Source of the DNA: Phytohabitans houttuyneae
Lineage (GTDB): Bacteria > Actinomycetota > Actinomycetes > Mycobacteriales > Micromonosporaceae
Reading direction: 5' to 3'
Assembly (NCBI RefSeq): GCF_011764425.1
Contig: NZ_BLPF01000001.1
Coordinates: 2,781,001 to 2,845,000 of the forward strand
DNA length: 64,000 nucleotides
Shown here: positions 8,000 through 17,199 of the stretch, piece after piece
Position numbering within the stretch: the first letter of the stretch is position 1
Layout: each line of letters opens with the position of its first letter
Notes under the pieces: model-generated
Told to the model about the DNA's origin: nothing
What the model saw: the letters and a program-made list of their open reading frames with translations, nothing else
Database searches by the model: none
Translations under genes and position numbers: made by a program

Positions 8000-8935
8000 T
8001 CACCTGGCGAGGGCGGCGACCAGCTCGGGGCTCGGGGTGGCCCGCAGCCGCGACGGGCTGGCCAGGGCCTTGGCGGCCGCGCGGCTCGCCCTGTTGCCCA
8101 GCGCGGCGCGGCTGGTCTCGCGCAGCAGCAGTGCCGCCCAGTAGGCCGCCGTGGGCACGCTGCCGTGGCGGCGGCGGTAGAGGCGCACGCGGTTGAGGTT
8201 GAGCAGTGCCCAGAGGCCGGGCGACTGCTTGGACTCGCCCTCAAGGTGCACGGCCAGCGCGGACGGTGCCAGGCGGGTCGGCAGGCCGGCGTCGCGGGCG
8301 CGCAGTGCGAAGTCGGTCTCCTCGGAGTAGAGGAAGAAGGACTCGTCCCACGGGCCGACCCGGGACCAGCACTCGGCGCTCAGCAGCATCGCGGAGCCGG
8401 CGGCCCAGTCGGCCTCGGTCTCGGCGCCGTAGAGGTGGTCGCTGACCACGAGCTCGCCGAACAGGCGGAACCGGCCGGCCCGGTGCGCGCCGAGCACGGC
8501 GTCGCCGAGGGCGCGCAGCGGGCTCGGCTCGCGGCGCAGCACGTGGATGACCGAGCCGTCACCCCGCTCCAGCCGCGGCACGACGATGCCGGCGGTGCTG
8601 CCGCGGAGCACGGCGAGCAACTCCAGCCCGCACTTGGGTGCCAGGCGGATGTCCGGGTTGAGCACGAGGACGGCCGTGTGCGGCCTCGCGGCGGCCACGG
8701 CTGCGTTGATGCCCGCCGCGTAACCCGCGTTGCGCCCCATCTCCACCACGACGCTGCCCGGCGCCAGCCGCTTGACCGCCGCCGCGCTCCCGTCGGCGGA
8801 GGCGTTGTCGGCCACGGTGAGGTGCCACGAGATGCCTTCCAGGCCGGGGCCGAGGGAGGCGATCAGGTCGGCGAGGAGCCGCTTGCTGTTGTAGGTGACG
8901 ACGACTACCGCGATCGTCTCCTCGGCCTGGCTCAA
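8000..8935 (-). CDS. Glycosyltransferase family 2 (rhamnosyltransferase-like)
   Basis: GT2 enzyme of 311 aa. Seen: VVVVTYNSKRLLADLIASL at the N-terminus, VADNASADGS, MGRNAGYAAGINA, the metal site VLNPDIRL (N-x-D form, as in WbbL/RfbF-like rhamnosyltransferases), and the acceptor-side signature GPWDESFFLYSEETDFALRA. No membrane segments. Start is an unusual TTG at 8935, supported by GGGGAG 5 nt upstream and by the absence of another in-frame start before the fold begins. Probably adds a deoxysugar to a cell-wall glycan or its lipid-linked precursor. The 3' end is followed at once by the 116-bp repeat. Confidence 0.88.
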   Translation of the reverse strand: MSQAEETIAVVVVTYNSKRLLADLIASLGPGLEGISWHLTVADNASADGSAAAVKRLAPGSVVVEMGRNAGYAAGINAAVAAARPHTAVLVLNPDIRLAPKCGLELLAVLRGSTAGIVVPRLERGDGSVIHVLRREPSPLRALGDAVLGAHRAGRFRLFGELVVSDHLYGAETEADWAAGSAMLLSAECWSRVGPWDESFFLYSEETDFALRARDAGLPTRLAPSALAVHLEGESKQSPGLWALLNLNRVRLYRRRHGSVPTAAYWAALLLRETSRAALGNRASRAAAKALASPSRLRATPSPELVAALAR

Positions 8936-9154
8936 CCCGACTCCCCTGTTGCTCGCTCACGACTGGCGGCCGCGCTGATCCGGGCGCCGGCGCCACGACC
9001 ATCCTGCCGTCCCGCATGGCCACCACGGTTCCGTCGTCCGGGTGAGAGAGGTGTCGGCAACCCGTCGGTCGGGGGACGGTCCATCCGGTCAGTCGTTGTT
9101 CTCCCGCCTTCGGCTGATTCGTCGGTCAGGATCATCGGCGTAGCGTCGAGCGCC

Positions 9155-10267
9155 ATGGCCGATACTTTGCCGCCCGCACCACCGCGGGAGGCACCTTCCA
9201 CCGACGCGCGGGAGGCGGAGCCCGCGACCCGCCCACTGGACGTGCTGGAGGCGCCGCCCGAGCAGGCACCCAAGGTGGCTCCCAGCCGCAAGCGGCGCTG
9301 GTGGCGGCTCGTCGCGCTCATCGTGGGGCTGTCACTCGTGCTGGGCGCGGCGGCGAGCGGGGGCGCGCTGTGGCTGTACGCGCGGTCGGTCGAGGGCGAG
9401 ATCGAGCGGGTGGACGCGTTCGCGGGCGTGCCCGAGCAGGCCCGTCCGCCGGTGGTCGTCGAGGAGGCGCTCAACTACCTCGTGGTCGGCAGCGACTCCC
9501 GGGCGCCGGACAGCACCGACGGCTCGCGCACCGACGCGATCCTCCTGATGCACGTCGCGGCCGACCGCAAGAGCGGCCAGATGGTCTCCATCCCCCGCGA
9601 CACGTGGGTCCAGGTGCCCAAGTCGGCCGACGGGCGGCACGGCGGCGTCCAGGCGAAGATCAACGCCAGCTTCGCGTGGGGTGGTGCGCCGCTGCTCGTA
9701 CAGACGGTGGAGAGCTTCACGGGCGTACGCATCAACAACGTGATCATCGTGGACTTCGCGGGCTTCCAGGAGATCATCGACACGCTCGGTGGGGTGGACA
9801 TCGACGTGGACGCCAACTTCCGCTCGATCCACGCGCCTTTCCGCAGCTTCACCAAGGGCCCCCAGCGGATGGACGGCGCGACGGCGCTGGACTACGCGCG
9901 CCAGCGCTACCAGTTCAGCGACGGCGACTTCACCCGCGTGCGGCACCAGCAGCAACTGGTCCGCGCGGTGCTCACCAAGGCGACCGAGAAGGGCCTGATG
10001 AAGGACCCGGGCCGGCTCAACGGCTTCCTCCGCGCCACCGCCCACTCGGTCAGCGTGGACAAGGGGCTCGACCTTTTCGGTACCGCGTGGGCGCTGCGCG
10101 ACCTGCGCGCCGACGACATCACGTCGCTCACGAGCCCCTCCCAGTCCACCGGCATGGTGGGCGACCAGAGTGTGGTCTTTCCGGACGAAGAGGCAGCCGC
10201 CGGCCTCTACAAGGCGATCCAGAACGACGAGATGGACACCTGGCTCCTGGAGAATCCGCAGGGCTGA
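9155..10267 (+). CDS. LCP (LytR-CpsA-Psr) family glycopolymer transferase
   Basis: LCP enzyme, 370 aa, which moves undecaprenyl-linked glycopolymers onto peptidoglycan (or arabinogalactan) outside the membrane. A cytoplasmic Pro/Glu-rich head (1-50) precedes one membrane segment at about 52-75. The extracellular LCP domain has YLVVGSDSRAP, RTDAILLMH, VSIPRDTWV, INASFAWGG, DTLGGVDI and ALDYARQRY, all standard. The ATG at 9155 is the start that places the membrane segment correctly; the open frame upstream is non-coding. With the glycosyltransferases around it, it could ligate the polymer made by this locus (inference). Confidence 0.92.
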   Translation: MADTLPPAPPREAPSTDAREAEPATRPLDVLEAPPEQAPKVAPSRKRRWWRLVALIVGLSLVLGAAASGGALWLYARSVEGEIERVDAFAGVPEQARPPVVVEEALNYLVVGSDSRAPDSTDGSRTDAILLMHVAADRKSGQMVSIPRDTWVQVPKSADGRHGGVQAKINASFAWGGAPLLVQTVESFTGVRINNVIIVDFAGFQEIIDTLGGVDIDVDANFRSIHAPFRSFTKGPQRMDGATALDYARQRYQFSDGDFTRVRHQQQLVRAVLTKATEKGLMKDPGRLNGFLRATAHSVSVDKGLDLFGTAWALRDLRADDITSLTSPSQSTGMVGDQSVVFPDEEAAAGLYKAIQNDEMDTWLLENPQG

Positions 10268-10340
10268 CTGTCGGATAGCTGATGGAAGGCTGATCCGGAC
10301 GGGTCTGCCGCTGGAAGTGACGGCCGAATACCCTCCACGC

Positions 10341-11003
10341 GTGGCTCTTCATTCGATTCGCCGGCGACTTGTCGACTCGCCGGACTCCTGGGGTGCGAAG
10401 CGCCGTGCGCGGCGGGCGCAGTGGCTGAGCGAGACGTTTCCGGATCTCGCCCAGATGTCCGTCATCGACCTTGGTGGGCGGGTCGACACCTGGGAGCGCG
10501 CGCCGGTGCGGCCCAAGCACGTCCACGTGGTCAACCTCGAGCCGATTCCCGGCGAGCTGCCGGAGTGGGCCGAGCTTGACTACGGCGACGCCTGCGCGCT
10601 GCCGGAGCACATCGCGAAGCGCCGCTACGACCTCGTCTTCTCCAACTCGGTGATCGAGCACGTCGGCGGCCACGAGCGGCGCCTGCGCTTCGCCGAGTCG
10701 ATCCACGCGCTCGCCGACGCGCACTGGGTGCAGACGCCCTACCGCTACTTTCCGATCGAGCCGCACTGGGTAGCGCCCGGCATGCAGTTTCTGCCGGTCT
10801 CGCTGCGCACCACCGTCGCGCACCGGTGGCCGCTGGCGCACACGCCGGCCAAGGACCGCGACGACGCGCTGCAGTCCGTGCTCTGGACCGAGCTCATCGA
10901 CAAGACGCAGATGCGCCACTACTTTCCACAGTCGACGATCCGCAGCGAGCGCATCTTCGGGCTCACCAAGTCGATGATCGCCTACAAGCTGCCGGGCGCC
11001 TGA
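10341..11003 (+). CDS. Class I SAM-dependent methyltransferase
   Basis: Predicted methyltransferase of 220 aa, with the Rossmann motif MSVIDLGGRVDTWER (motif I), NLEPIPG (acidic end of beta 2) and DLVFSNSVIEHVG (motif IV, as in glycan-tip or small-molecule methyltransferases). The GTG at 10341 is the first start that begins the conserved part. The gene is 73 nt after the LCP gene and its last 22 nt overlap the convergent hydrolase gene. Substrate unknown; O-methylation of a surface glycan is plausible from the context. Confidence 0.82.
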   Translation: MALHSIRRRLVDSPDSWGAKRRARRAQWLSETFPDLAQMSVIDLGGRVDTWERAPVRPKHVHVVNLEPIPGELPEWAELDYGDACALPEHIAKRRYDLVFSNSVIEHVGGHERRLRFAESIHALADAHWVQTPYRYFPIEPHWVAPGMQFLPVSLRTTVAHRWPLAHTPAKDRDDALQSVLWTELIDKTQMRHYFPQSTIRSERIFGLTKSMIAYKLPGA

Positions 11004-11809
11004 CGCTGGGCCGGACCCGCGACCGGCACGTCGGAGAAGGCGGCGACAGTCCGGTCGGCGTACGCGCTCGCGTCGCCGAACTCCATCGGACCGTCCCATG
11101 TGGACGGTAGTGGGACAGCCACGTCCGGCGCGACCCGGGAGACGATCTCGTCCAGCACCCGCTCGGCGTCGCCCACCCACAGGTGCTTGGCCCCGTCGAC
11201 GCCGATGACCTCGGCCTGCGGGACGGCGGCGAAGCGCTCGCGGGCCTCCTCCGGTCGCAGGTAGTCGTCGAGCTCGGGCACCAGGGCGGTCACCGGCTTG
11301 CCGGACTCGGCCCACACCGCCAGGTCGTCGTCGGTGGCGAAGCGCAGCGGCGGGGAGAGCAGGATCGCGCCGGCCACCGACGGGTCGCAGCCATACTTCA
11401 GCACGAGGTCGGTGCCGAACGACCAGCCGACAAGCCACACGTTGGGCAGCGAGGCGAACTCCGCGTACTCGATCGCGGCGGCCACGTCGAACCGCTCGCC
11501 GACCGCCTTGTCGAACTGTCCCTCGCTCGTGCCCCGCACGCTGCTCGTGCCCCGCGTGTTGAACCGCAGCACCGCGAGCCCGGCCAGCGCGGGCAGCCGC
11601 CACGCCGCCTTGCGGAACAGGTGGCTGTCCATCATGCCGCCGTGGGTGGGCAGCGGGTGGACGCAGATCAGGGTGCCGGCCGGCGGGGTGTCACCGGCGG
11701 GGAGGGCCAGCTCGCCGACGAGCTTGAGGCCGTCGGCGGTGTGCAGCTCGATGTCCTCCCGCCGCCCTGGCAGGATCGAGTTGGCGCGGATCGGTTCGCT
11801 CACTCCCAC
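10982..11809 (-). CDS. Alpha/beta hydrolase
   Basis: Alpha/beta-hydrolase of 275 aa, COG2945-like. The oxyanion region CVHPLPTHGGMMD, strand LAVLRFNTRGTSSVRG, nucleophile elbow GWSFGT (Ser) and a late GAKHLWVG (His) are in the right order; the acid is probably in LVPELDD. Last gene of the leftward operon that begins at 19847, lying 6 nt after the zinc-ribbon gene. The GTG at 11809 is taken as start; a second GTG two codons on is possible. It could be an esterase trimming acyl groups; no substrate can be assigned. Confidence 0.85.
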   Translation of the reverse strand: MGVSEPIRANSILPGRREDIELHTADGLKLVGELALPAGDTPPAGTLICVHPLPTHGGMMDSHLFRKAAWRLPALAGLAVLRFNTRGTSSVRGTSEGQFDKAVGERFDVAAAIEYAEFASLPNVWLVGWSFGTDLVLKYGCDPSVAGAILLSPPLRFATDDDLAVWAESGKPVTALVPELDDYLRPEEARERFAAVPQAEVIGVDGAKHLWVGDAERVLDEIVSRVAPDVAVPLPSTWDGPMEFGDASAYADRTVAAFSDVPVAGPAQRQAPGSL

Positions 11810-11815
11810 AGTCTT

Positions 11816-12097
11816 TCACCGCCGCCGCTCGCGGGCCCGCCAGCAGCCGGTATGCCAGTGGCGGCGGTCACCCTCGTCGCCGCGGCCGTCGACCGGCCAG
11901 GCCACCACGTGCGGGGTGCCGGGACGGATCTCCTGGTTGCAGCCGGGACACCGGTACGTCTTCGTGGACGTTTTGCCGGGTATCGTGCGTACCGCCCACT
12001 CGCCGTCGCTCCACTGCTGCACCCGCTGCACACCCTGCCGGGCGCGGTCGAGGTCGAGCGGCGGGACGTCGTCCCGGTCGGGGTTGCGGCGTGGCAT
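11816..12097 (-). CDS. Small zinc-ribbon protein (often labelled ATP/GTP-binding protein)
   Basis: 93-aa cytoplasmic protein found across actinobacteria and often labelled ATP/GTP-binding protein, although I see no P-loop. It has a CPGCNQEI knuckle followed by HVVAWP and HWHTGCW, a Cys2-His-Cys pattern fit for one zinc. The N-terminus (MPRRNPDRDDVPPLD) and the RARERRR tail are charged. It sits 5 nt after the FkbM gene and 6 nt before the hydrolase gene in the same operon, but its job there is unknown. Confidence 0.8.
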   Translation of the reverse strand: MPRRNPDRDDVPPLDLDRARQGVQRVQQWSDGEWAVRTIPGKTSTKTYRCPGCNQEIRPGTPHVVAWPVDGRGDEGDRRHWHTGCWRARERRR

Positions 12098-12102
12098 GGG
12101 TC

Positions 12103-12852
12103 TCAGGGCAGGCGGGCGTACACGTCACCCGAACGGCCCGACGGCCGCAGCCGCTCCAGCAGTGCCAGCAGGCCCGGCATGTCGAGCCACTCGTCGCTCA
12201 CCCAGCGCGCGGTCTCGGCGAGCGAGTAGTTGTACCGGTATCCGCCGGCGGCGGCGCCGAGCTTGTCCACCATGTCGAGCGTGGCCATGGAGGCGTCGTG
12301 CGCGGACGGCACGTACTCGACGGAGAGGGCGCGCACCGGCCGGGAGAGGCCCGCCAGCACCTGGGTCTCGAAGCCTTCAACGTCGATCTTGCAGAACGCC
12401 GGCTCGCCGTACCGCTTGACGAGCTCGTCGAGCGTGACGACCTCCACCTCGACCGAGCGGTCCCACCGCACGCTCTGGAACGAGCGGTCCGCCGCGACCG
12501 AGTCCATCCACTCGCGGGACATCGAGGAGACCGTCGGGTTGGTGGTGGAGAGGGCCAGCGACGCGCGCCCGGACTGCTCGCCGACAGCGCTGGGCACGAG
12601 CGTGACGCCCTTGTCGCGCCCGAAGAACAGGCGCAGGACGCGCAGGCAGTCCGGCTGCGGCTCCACCGCGATGACCCGGGCGCCCAGCTTGCGCCACGCG
12701 CGCACCCGGCTGCCGACGTGCGCCCCGATGTCGAACCCGAGGTCGCCGGGGCCGAGGAACTCGCTGTAGAGCCGCCGCATCCGCCGATGCTTGGTCGGCT
12801 GGCCGTGGTAGATGACCAGGGAGCGGGCGATCCCCCAGACGCGGTCGAGCAT
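12103..12852 (-). CDS. FkbM family methyltransferase
   Basis: SAM-dependent O-methyltransferase of the FkbM family, 249 aa. Seen: DLGFDIGAHVGSRVRAW (motif I), VIAVEPQPDCLRVL (motif II), and the FkbM hallmark FCKIDVEGFETQVLAGL. Family members methylate hydroxyls of sugars and polyketides and are common in surface-polysaccharide loci. It lies 17 nt downstream of the lipoprotein glycosidase gene and 5 nt upstream of the zinc-ribbon gene. Inferred role: methyl decoration of the glycan made by the membrane GT2 of this operon. Confidence 0.9.
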   Translation of the reverse strand: MLDRVWGIARSLVIYHGQPTKHRRMRRLYSEFLGPGDLGFDIGAHVGSRVRAWRKLGARVIAVEPQPDCLRVLRLFFGRDKGVTLVPSAVGEQSGRASLALSTTNPTVSSMSREWMDSVAADRSFQSVRWDRSVEVEVVTLDELVKRYGEPAFCKIDVEGFETQVLAGLSRPVRALSVEYVPSAHDASMATLDMVDKLGAAAGGYRYNYSLAETARWVSDEWLDMPGLLALLERLRPSGRSGDVYARLP

Positions 12853-12869
12853 GCTGCGACGCTACCCCC

Positions 12870-14024
12870 TCAGCTTGCTCGTTTTGGGTCCTTGGCGAAG
12901 CAGCGGGCGATGTTCTGCTCGCCCGGCCGGCCCAGGAAGTCCATCGGTGACTTGCTCGACGGCTTCGCCTTGGGGTCGGTGTCGAGGTTGATCATCCAGA
13001 AGTAGATGCCGCCCAGGTCGCGCTCGCGCATCACCTGGCACGCGGTGTCGAACCAGCGCTGCTGGATCTCCGGCTTGAGCGTGCCCTTGGCCTTCGGCGA
13101 CCACGGCTCCTGGTACGCCCCCGAGCGGGCCCCGATCGCCACCTCGGCGAGCACGAGGGTGGGCAGCTCGCCGGTGCCGACGGCGTCGTCGAGCCAGTCG
13201 TTCCACCCGTCGACGAGCCGGCTCACCGAGGCGCTGTCGCCCACCTCCAACGGCGGGTACGCGTCGACGGAGAGCGTGATGCCCGGCGCCGGACCGCTTT
13301 CCTTGAGGCGGTCGTAGTTGGCGCTGTAGTCGATCTCGCCGGAGTACACCTCCTTGACGCCGGTCGCGACCGTGCGCCAGCCGGTGGTGCTGGTCTCCAT
13401 CGTGTTGAGCTCGGTGCCGACCACGAACGTCGCCGACTTCGCCGCCTCGGCCACCTTCGCGTACTGGATGAGCATGTCCGTGTACGAGGCGAACCACTTC
13501 GTGCGGTTTTCCGGCCGGATCGAGCCGCGCCACATGTCCGGGTCGTCCTTGGTCAGGTTGCGCTCGTTGAGCATCGGGCGTACCGCCGTGCGCAGCCCGC
13601 GCTTGTTGGCCTCGTCGAGCACGATCTCCAGGCGGGCGGGAGACGGCGTGATGGGGTGGTCCATCCGCACCGCGTTCGCGTACGCCGAGTCCATGACGAA
13701 CGAGAACGAGATGGAGACCGAGTTGGCGCCGAGCTCGACCACGTGGTCGAGGACCTTCTGCGCCTTGGCCCGCACGATCTGATCGGTGTCGTCCTGGTTG
13801 TTTTCCCAGTAGACCGCGATCCCGTACTGCCGCATGCCCTCCTGCCACGGCTCGCGCACCTTGACGACCTCGGGCTCGGCCGGCGTGCTCGCGCCGGGCT
13901 TTCCACCGGCGGCAGGCGGCGGCCCTTCGGAGAGGCGCTCCAGCGGGTCGCCCTCGCCGGACGAGCAGCCAGCGGCAAGCAGCACCGCCAGTGCGGCGGC
14001 GCAGCGGGCGACGGCGGCCCTCAT
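12870..14024 (-). CDS. Lipoprotein glycoside hydrolase-like TIM-barrel protein
   Basis: Secreted lipoprotein of 384 aa: the signal MRAAVARCAAALAVLLAAGC ends in lipobox LAAGC. The mature part looks like a clan GH-A (GH113-like) TIM barrel: YGIAVYWENN, GANSVSISFSFV, TFVVGTELNTM (Glu205, candidate acid/base), LVLAEVAIG (Glu294, candidate nucleophile) and GIYFWMINLD. The ATG at 14024 overlaps the stop of the GT2 gene (ATGA), which favours it over longer frames. Expected to cut or edit a beta-linked glycan outside the cell, comparable in position to the hydrolase that accompanies bacterial cellulose-type synthases. Substrate not readable. Confidence 0.8.
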   Translation of the reverse strand: MRAAVARCAAALAVLLAAGCSSGEGDPLERLSEGPPPAAGGKPGASTPAEPEVVKVREPWQEGMRQYGIAVYWENNQDDTDQIVRAKAQKVLDHVVELGANSVSISFSFVMDSAYANAVRMDHPITPSPARLEIVLDEANKRGLRTAVRPMLNERNLTKDDPDMWRGSIRPENRTKWFASYTDMLIQYAKVAEAAKSATFVVGTELNTMETSTTGWRTVATGVKEVYSGEIDYSANYDRLKESGPAPGITLSVDAYPPLEVGDSASVSRLVDGWNDWLDDAVGTGELPTLVLAEVAIGARSGAYQEPWSPKAKGTLKPEIQQRWFDTACQVMRERDLGGIYFWMINLDTDPKAKPSSKSPMDFLGRPGEQNIARCFAKDPKRAS

Positions 14025-15556
14025 ATCGGCTTGGCGATCACGACGAACTGCTGCTGACCGCCGCGCAGGTAGCGGATCAGCCCGCGGATCGCGCCGATCC
14101 CCTCCATGAGCGAGAAGAACGGGACGAGCAGGATCACCGCTATCCCCTCCCACCATCGGTACTTGGCGCGGCGGGAGACGCTCACGTTGATGCGCAGGCC
14201 CTCGGAGTAGAGCCAGATCGCGAACGCCATGTTGAGCGCCCAGACCGGGAGCACGAGCAGCGTGATCGGCACGGTGTCGAACGAGCCGAGCGCCCAGCCC
14301 AGCAACAGGATCGTGCCGAGGTGCTGCAGCGGGCTGATCACCCACGTGAACGTCGAGTATCCAATGTAGAGCCTGTCGCGCAGCGGGATGCGGTCGTCGA
14401 GCGAGAGCCCGATCAGGCCCCACGCCCACCGCTCGCGCTGGCGGAAGAAGTCGCGCACGGTGGCCGGCGAGGCGCCGTAGCAGCGGCCGGCGAACCAGGC
14501 GCTGCGCCCCGGGTACCGCCGGCTGAAGATGAGCGCGAACTGCGCGTCCTCGACGATCGCCTCCGGACCGAAGTCCCAGCCGATCTCGGCCTCCACCGAC
14601 GCGCGGACCAGCAGCAGCTCGCCGTGCACGCCGGCCAGCGGGTGCCCGCCGCCGGTGAACGCCGAATACACCGTCACGTCGGCGATCGGGCGGCTCGCGT
14701 CGGCCAGCCAGGTGAGGCGGCTGCGGGCGTGCTCGCGCGGGTACGTCAGGATGCCCTGTGCCATGTGGCAGGCCTTGTCGCCGAGGTCGCGCTGCTGCTC
14801 GATGAGGCGGGCCAGCGCGATCGCGGTGTCAAGGCCGACGCCGGTGTCGTCGTCCATGTGCAGCACCCAGACGTCGTCCCGGTCTTCGTGCTGGGCGATG
14901 CGCAGCTCGTGCGCGTAGTTGTTGGCGCGCGACTTGAACTTGGTGCCGTTGACCGTGTGGTAGCTCTGCGGCACGGTGACCACCCGGATGTACCGGCTGA
15001 TCTCGGCCAGCTTGTGGATCTTTTCCGCCGCCTCGCAGCCCTCTTCGATCACCACGTCGACGCGGAGCTTGGGGAAGCACTCCGGCAGGTACGTGATGTA
15101 CGAGTGGACGACCCGGTCGAGCGCCGGATATGTGTCGTGGCGGCCGATCGTCGGCACGACCACCACGAGCCGGTCCTTGCACCGGATGATCTGGTCGTCG
15201 GCGGCGGTGAGCCGGTCGCGGCGCAGGCGGCGCCGGGTGATGAGGGCACCCACGATGCCCACGACCGTGCCGATCACCGGGTAGGTCCACACGATCGTCA
15301 CCACCGCGCCGAGCGGCCCGGTCGACTTGACGCTCAGCCACAGCGTGACGGCGAGGACGGCGAGGAACCAGACGGCCAACGGCCACATCCGCGGAAGCCA
15401 GCCGGCATGACGCTGCGCCATCGTGGTGGCACGCGGTGTGATCGGCATGCGCACGGCGGGCATGACGTGCGTCTCGCCGGGATGGTGTTGGCGGGGAATG
15501 ATCTGCGTCCGCTCACCCGGCTCGTCGCGGCGCGAGGCAGCGACGTGCATCGTCAC
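14021..15556 (-). CDS. Membrane glycosyltransferase family 2 (processive synthase-like)
   Basis: Integral membrane GT2, 511 aa. Two hydrophobic segments lie at about residues 60-105, a GT-A domain in the middle (VVVVPTIGRHDTYPAL; HMDDDTGVG near 234; an acidic GPEAIVEDAQFA), QRERW near 372, then about four membrane segments. D,D,D,QxxRW is the signature of processive synthases such as cellulose, chitin and hyaluronan synthases and CslA, so it may extend and export a beta-glycan. The GTG at 15556 overlaps the previous stop (GTGA); ATG 15550 is the alternative. No PilZ domain. Co-encoded with a GlxA-like oxidase and a glycosidase. Confidence 0.85.
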   Translation of the reverse strand: MTMHVAASRRDEPGERTQIIPRQHHPGETHVMPAVRMPITPRATTMAQRHAGWLPRMWPLAVWFLAVLAVTLWLSVKSTGPLGAVVTIVWTYPVIGTVVGIVGALITRRRLRRDRLTAADDQIIRCKDRLVVVVPTIGRHDTYPALDRVVHSYITYLPECFPKLRVDVVIEEGCEAAEKIHKLAEISRYIRVVTVPQSYHTVNGTKFKSRANNYAHELRIAQHEDRDDVWVLHMDDDTGVGLDTAIALARLIEQQRDLGDKACHMAQGILTYPREHARSRLTWLADASRPIADVTVYSAFTGGGHPLAGVHGELLLVRASVEAEIGWDFGPEAIVEDAQFALIFSRRYPGRSAWFAGRCYGASPATVRDFFRQRERWAWGLIGLSLDDRIPLRDRLYIGYSTFTWVISPLQHLGTILLLGWALGSFDTVPITLLVLPVWALNMAFAIWLYSEGLRINVSVSRRAKYRWWEGIAVILLVPFFSLMEGIGAIRGLIRYLRGGQQQFVVIAKPI

Positions 15557-17166
15557 ACGGCTTCCTTCCGGGTCAGCAACGCGACGGTGTAGCCCGTTGT
15601 CCACCAGCTGTCCGCGACATCATAACGTTCCTTAAGGACGTCCTTCTTGCTTCCATCGAGGTCATCGAGTGGATCTCCGTACTCCCCGAGGCGAAGCACC
15701 CACAGCCGCCGCGTCTCGCCGAGCCGGACCGCGACGTCCTGGTGCTCGCTGGCCACCATCCAGCCGTCGGTGCGCATCGGGCGGTCCATGAGCAGGTCGG
15801 TGGGGCGCCGGTTGGCCGGCAGGTAGTGCGCGATCACGTCACGGTTGAGCACGCCGGGGCCGCGGTCCTTCAGCCCGTACACAATCCCGTCGCCGGGCTG
15901 GAAGTCACGCTCGATCAGCGCCACGACCGCCTTGGTGTCCTGGTACCGGAACGCCGGCTTGCGCACCTCGGCCTGGCCGGGCAGGGTCAGCACGGCCAGC
16001 ACCGCAATCGTGGCGGTCGCCGCGAGCAGCCCGCGCTTGGCCAGCAGCAGGCCGACGAGCACCGCCCAGCCGACGATCGTGTAGAGCACGTACCGCTGCT
16101 GCCACAGGTGGGCGACCGAGCCGAGGGCCATCAGCAGCGCCACCGGCACGACGCCGAGAGTGATGGCCACCACAGCGCCCCGCTCGCGGGAGACCGCCGC
16201 CACACCGAGGGCGATGACCGCGCCGCCGATGAGCGCGCCGCCGAAGAACTCCAGCCCGTACGCCTCGATCTGGTGCAGGTCGGTGAACGGGATCCAGCCG
16301 ATCTGGTTTCCCTGCTGCCGGCGCCCGATCAGGATGATCGGGATGAGCGGTATCAGGCCGACGAACGCGCTCGGCCCCCACCGCCACACAAGCTTGCGCT
16401 TGAGGAGCAGGACGGCCAGGCCGTGCGCCGCGAGCATCAGCAGTGCGACGAGGTGCATGGCGCCCAGCGCGGCCACGGCGGCGCCGTAGGCGAGCGCGAG
16501 GCCGAGCGTGTAGCCCTCCAGCATGCGGATCAGCAGCAGCGTGGCCACCGCCGCGGCGAGCGTCGCCATCGCGTACGGCCGGGCCTCCTGCCCGAAACGC
16601 GTGGTGATGGGCAGGATCGCGAAGGTGAGGCCGGCGATCAGGCCGATGCGGTGCGAGCCGAGGCGGATGCCGATCAGGCCGACCACCGCCGCGGCGCCGA
16701 CCATCGCGAGCAGCGACGGCAGGCGCAGTGACAGGTCGGAGTCGCCGAAAACGGTGGTCCAGATGCGGATCAGCACGTAGTACGGGCCGATGGTGGCGTC
16801 GGTGCCGTCGAGCTGGCGCCACAGCTCCGCCCACGAAACCGTGGTGATGCCCCACGTCGCGAGCTCGTCGGCCCACAGGCCGGTGCCGGTCAGCCCGACG
16901 ACGCCGAGCGCGAGCGTGACCAGAGCCGGCGCGCCCCAGGCGATCCGGCGCTGCCACGCCTCCCGCCGCAGCTTGCGGTCAGCCTCTTCCTGCGACGGCG
17001 ACTTCGGCAGGAGCATCGTCGCGTCCGCCGGCGGAGGCGGGTCCGGCGGGGTCACCACTCCGACCCGGCGCGGCAGGGGAATGTGCACTTCCCCGTTGGG
17101 GGTCGCCACCGGAAGTTGCGAGCGAGCGGCCCTGTTCATCGGAGCAGGATAGACCGGCGCGTCCAC
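15553..17166 (-). CDS. GT-C membrane glycosyltransferase (GT39/mannosyltransferase-like)
   Basis: Polytopic GT-C enzyme, 537 aa, using a lipid-phosphate sugar donor on the outer face of the membrane. The first extracytoplasmic loop carries the acidic GT-C motif LWADELATWGI. About eleven hydrophobic segments follow, then a soluble tail with DDLDGSKKDVLKERYDV. The N-terminal 65 residues are cytoplasmic and Pro-rich. I take GTG 17166, which has AAGGGGG 7 nt upstream; TTG 17172 and ATG 17139 are alternatives. It overlaps the GT2 gene by 4 nt (GTGA), so both probably build the same surface glycan. Confidence 0.85.
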   Translation of the reverse strand: MDAPVYPAPMNRAARSQLPVATPNGEVHIPLPRRVGVVTPPDPPPPADATMLLPKSPSQEEADRKLRREAWQRRIAWGAPALVTLALGVVGLTGTGLWADELATWGITTVSWAELWRQLDGTDATIGPYYVLIRIWTTVFGDSDLSLRLPSLLAMVGAAAVVGLIGIRLGSHRIGLIAGLTFAILPITTRFGQEARPYAMATLAAAVATLLLIRMLEGYTLGLALAYGAAVAALGAMHLVALLMLAAHGLAVLLLKRKLVWRWGPSAFVGLIPLIPIILIGRRQQGNQIGWIPFTDLHQIEAYGLEFFGGALIGGAVIALGVAAVSRERGAVVAITLGVVPVALLMALGSVAHLWQQRYVLYTIVGWAVLVGLLLAKRGLLAATATIAVLAVLTLPGQAEVRKPAFRYQDTKAVVALIERDFQPGDGIVYGLKDRGPGVLNRDVIAHYLPANRRPTDLLMDRPMRTDGWMVASEHQDVAVRLGETRRLWVLRLGEYGDPLDDLDGSKKDVLKERYDVADSWWTTGYTVALLTRKEAV

Positions 17167-17199
17167 AAGCAAACCCCCTTGTTGGGCACGTTTATTCGG

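Noticed and set aside
14025-14429. Longer upstream start for the lipoprotein glycosidase
   Set aside because: It would hide the lipobox signal inside the protein and ignore the ATGA coupling with the GT2 gene.
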